Shown: piece after piece, positions 62,919 to 64,000 of the stretch
Layout of the letters: the number at the start of each line of letters is the position of its first letter
Numbering within the stretch: position 1 is the stretch's first letter
NCBI RefSeq assembly: GCF_014873875.1
Contig: NZ_JADBEM010000001.1
Location: forward strand, 8,494,001 to 8,558,000
DNA: 64,000 nucleotides
Direction: 5' to 3'
DNA from: Actinopolymorpha pittospori
Lineage (GTDB): Bacteria > Actinomycetota > Actinomycetes > Propionibacteriales > Actinopolymorphaceae
Made by a program: the position numbers and the translations under genes
Notes under the pieces: model-generated
The model's database searches: none
What the model was told of the DNA's origin: nothing
Seen by the model: only the letters and a program-made list of their open reading frames with translations

Positions 62919-63974
62919 CTACGCGGTTACTCGGGCGGCGATGGCGTCGCCGATCTCGGTGGTCGTCCGGGCCGGCGCCCCGGCGCGAGCGGCGATGTCG
63001 GCCGTCGCGGCCTCCTCGATCCGGCGGGCCGCGGCCGGCTCGCCGAGGTGCTCCAGCAGCAACGCCGCCGACAGGATCGCTGCCGTCGGGTCGGCCTTGC
63101 CCTGGCCGGCGATGCCGGGTGCCGAGCCGTGCACCGGCTCGAACATCGAGGGAGCGGTGCGGTCGGGGTTGACGTTGCCGCTCGCGGCGAGGCCGATGCC
63201 GCCGGTCACGGCGGCCGCCAGGTCGGTGAGGATGTCGCCGAACAGGTTGTCGGTCACGATCACGTCGAACCGCTCGGGCTCGGTCACCAGGAAGATCGTC
63301 GCGGCGTCGACGTGGAGGTAGTCGACCTCGACCTCGGGGAACTCCGGCGCCACCTCGGCCACGACCCGCGCCCAGACACCACCGGCGTGCACGAGCACGT
63401 TGGTCTTGTGCACGAGGGTCAGCTTGCCCCGGCGGGCCCTGGCCCGCGCGAAGGCGTCGCGCACCACACGCTCGACGCCGAAGGCGGTGTTGATGCTGAC
63501 CTCGGTGGCCAACTCGTGCGGGGTGCCCTTGCGGACCGTGCCGCCGTTGCCGACGTAGAGACCCTCGGTGCCCTCGCGAACCACGACGAAGTCGATCGGG
63601 GCGTCGCTGGCGAGTGGGGTGGGAACGCCAGGGAAGCTCCGCGAGGGGCGGAGGTTGACGTAGTGGTCGAACTCGAAGCGCAGCCGCAGCAGCAGGCCGC
63701 GCTCGAGGATTCCGGAGGGAAGGTTGGGGTCACCCGGCCGGCCGCCGACGGCTCCGAGAAGGATCACGTCGTGGTCGCGTAGCTCGGCGAGCACCGAGTC
63801 GGGCAGCACCTCGCCGGTCGCGAGGTAGCGTTCCGCGCCCAGGTCGTAGCTGTTCGGCTCGATCTTGACGTCGTGTGCCGGGGCGACCGCCTCGAGGACC
63901 TTCAGTGCCTCAGCCGTGACCTCGGGACCGATGAAGTCGCCCGGGATCACCGCGAGGCGGATGCTCTGCGCCAT
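62919..63974 (-). CDS. leuB: 3-isopropylmalate dehydrogenase
   Basis: Third step of leucine synthesis, 351 aa. [14 protein letters not shown] start, [13 protein letters not shown], substrate Arg segment, [13 protein letters not shown], catalytic Asp region [17 protein letters not shown] and the NAD site [23 protein letters not shown] start; start and promoter are at the window edge. Confidence 0.97.
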   Translation of the reverse strand: MAQSIRLAVIPGDFIGPEVTAEALKVLEAVAPAHDVKIEPNSYDLGAERYLATGEVLPDSVLAELRDHDVILLGAVGGRPGDPNLPSGILERGLLLRLRFEFDHYVNLRPSRSFPGVPTPLASDAPIDFVVVREGTEGLYVGNGGTVRKGTPHELATEVSINTAFGVERVVRDAFARARARRGKLTLVHKTNVLVHAGGVWARVVAEVAPEFPEVEVDYLHVDAATIFLVTEPERFDVIVTDNLFGDILTDLAAAVTGGIGLAASGNVNPDRTAPSMFEPVHGSAPGIAGQGKADPTAAILSAALLLEHLGEPAAARRIEEAATADIAARAGAPARTTTEIGDAIAARVTA

Positions 63975-64000
63975 AGGGTCACCGTACTTGTCCTGTCCAC

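Noticed and set aside
1-64000. CRISPR array, prophage, insertion sequence, rRNA or biosynthetic gene cluster
   Set aside because: No repeat-spacer pattern, transposase, integrase, phage structural or PKS/NRPS-like gene was seen.

Overview
This is a high-GC (roughly 70% by eye) actinobacterial chromosome segment. The backbone is the syntenic housekeeping block known from Streptomyces and Mycobacterium, read here from smc (about 23.4 kb) to leuB (the right edge): smc, mutM, rnc, rpmF, yceD/DUF177, a SepIVA-like coiled-coil gene, coaD, rsmD, recG, rpmB, thiL, a RAM-domain protein, DUF3515, ddl, plsC, cofC, an OB-fold protein, hup, leuD, leuC, the IclR regulator gene ndgR, tRNA-Glu, tRNA-Gln, gltX, a fumarylacetoacetase-family gene, cimA, ilvE and leuB. 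F420 genes (cofC and a luciferase-like F420 enzyme), DUF397, the HU protein with a lysine-rich tail, and TANNNT -10 boxes all fit Actinomycetes. The exact family cannot be fixed from sequence alone; a non-Streptomyces lineage (for example the Propionibacteriales/Kribbella/Actinopolymorpha side) is a guess.

Left third (1-23 kb), accessory and variable. A histidine kinase running off the left edge and its OmpR-type regulator are divergent from a LolA/RseB-like secreted protein and a two-gene ABC transporter. Next come a short, atypical adenylosuccinate-synthetase paralogue with a TrmB-type regulator, a DUF3048 lipoprotein, an alkylation-repair pair (ogt and an Ada-AlkA fusion), a PEP-mutase-family gene and an F420 oxidoreductase. 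The complete cytochrome bd operon cydABDC follows, then a membrane acyltransferase and a BlaI/M56-peptidase pair. The cydA promoter carries two overlapping copies of a 17-bp palindrome that also lies on the blaI promoter. This is the best candidate for an unreported regulatory circuit in the window.

Middle (23-47 kb): chromosome maintenance, repair, ribosomal protein, CoA, thiamine, peptidoglycan, lipid, F420 and leucine genes. Convergent pairs are mostly separated by strong hairpins. gpsA, usually found next to plsC/cofC/ddl, is absent from that spot, and a cystathionine gamma-lyase-family gene stands between ddl and plsC.

Right part (47-64 kb): two tRNAs, a PadR regulator divergent from a GNAT gene with a consensus PadR palindrome between them, a carotenoid oxygenase, a small membrane protein, a divergent-looking GltX, and the branched-chain amino acid genes cimA, ilvE and leuB. 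cimA has a leader with a classic terminator and a tiny ORF rich in Val/Ile/Thr, consistent with transcription attenuation. leuB, leuC, leuD, cimA and ilvE together cover isoleucine (citramalate route) and leucine synthesis; NdgR is the likely shared regulator. No insertion sequence, prophage, CRISPR array or rRNA was found.
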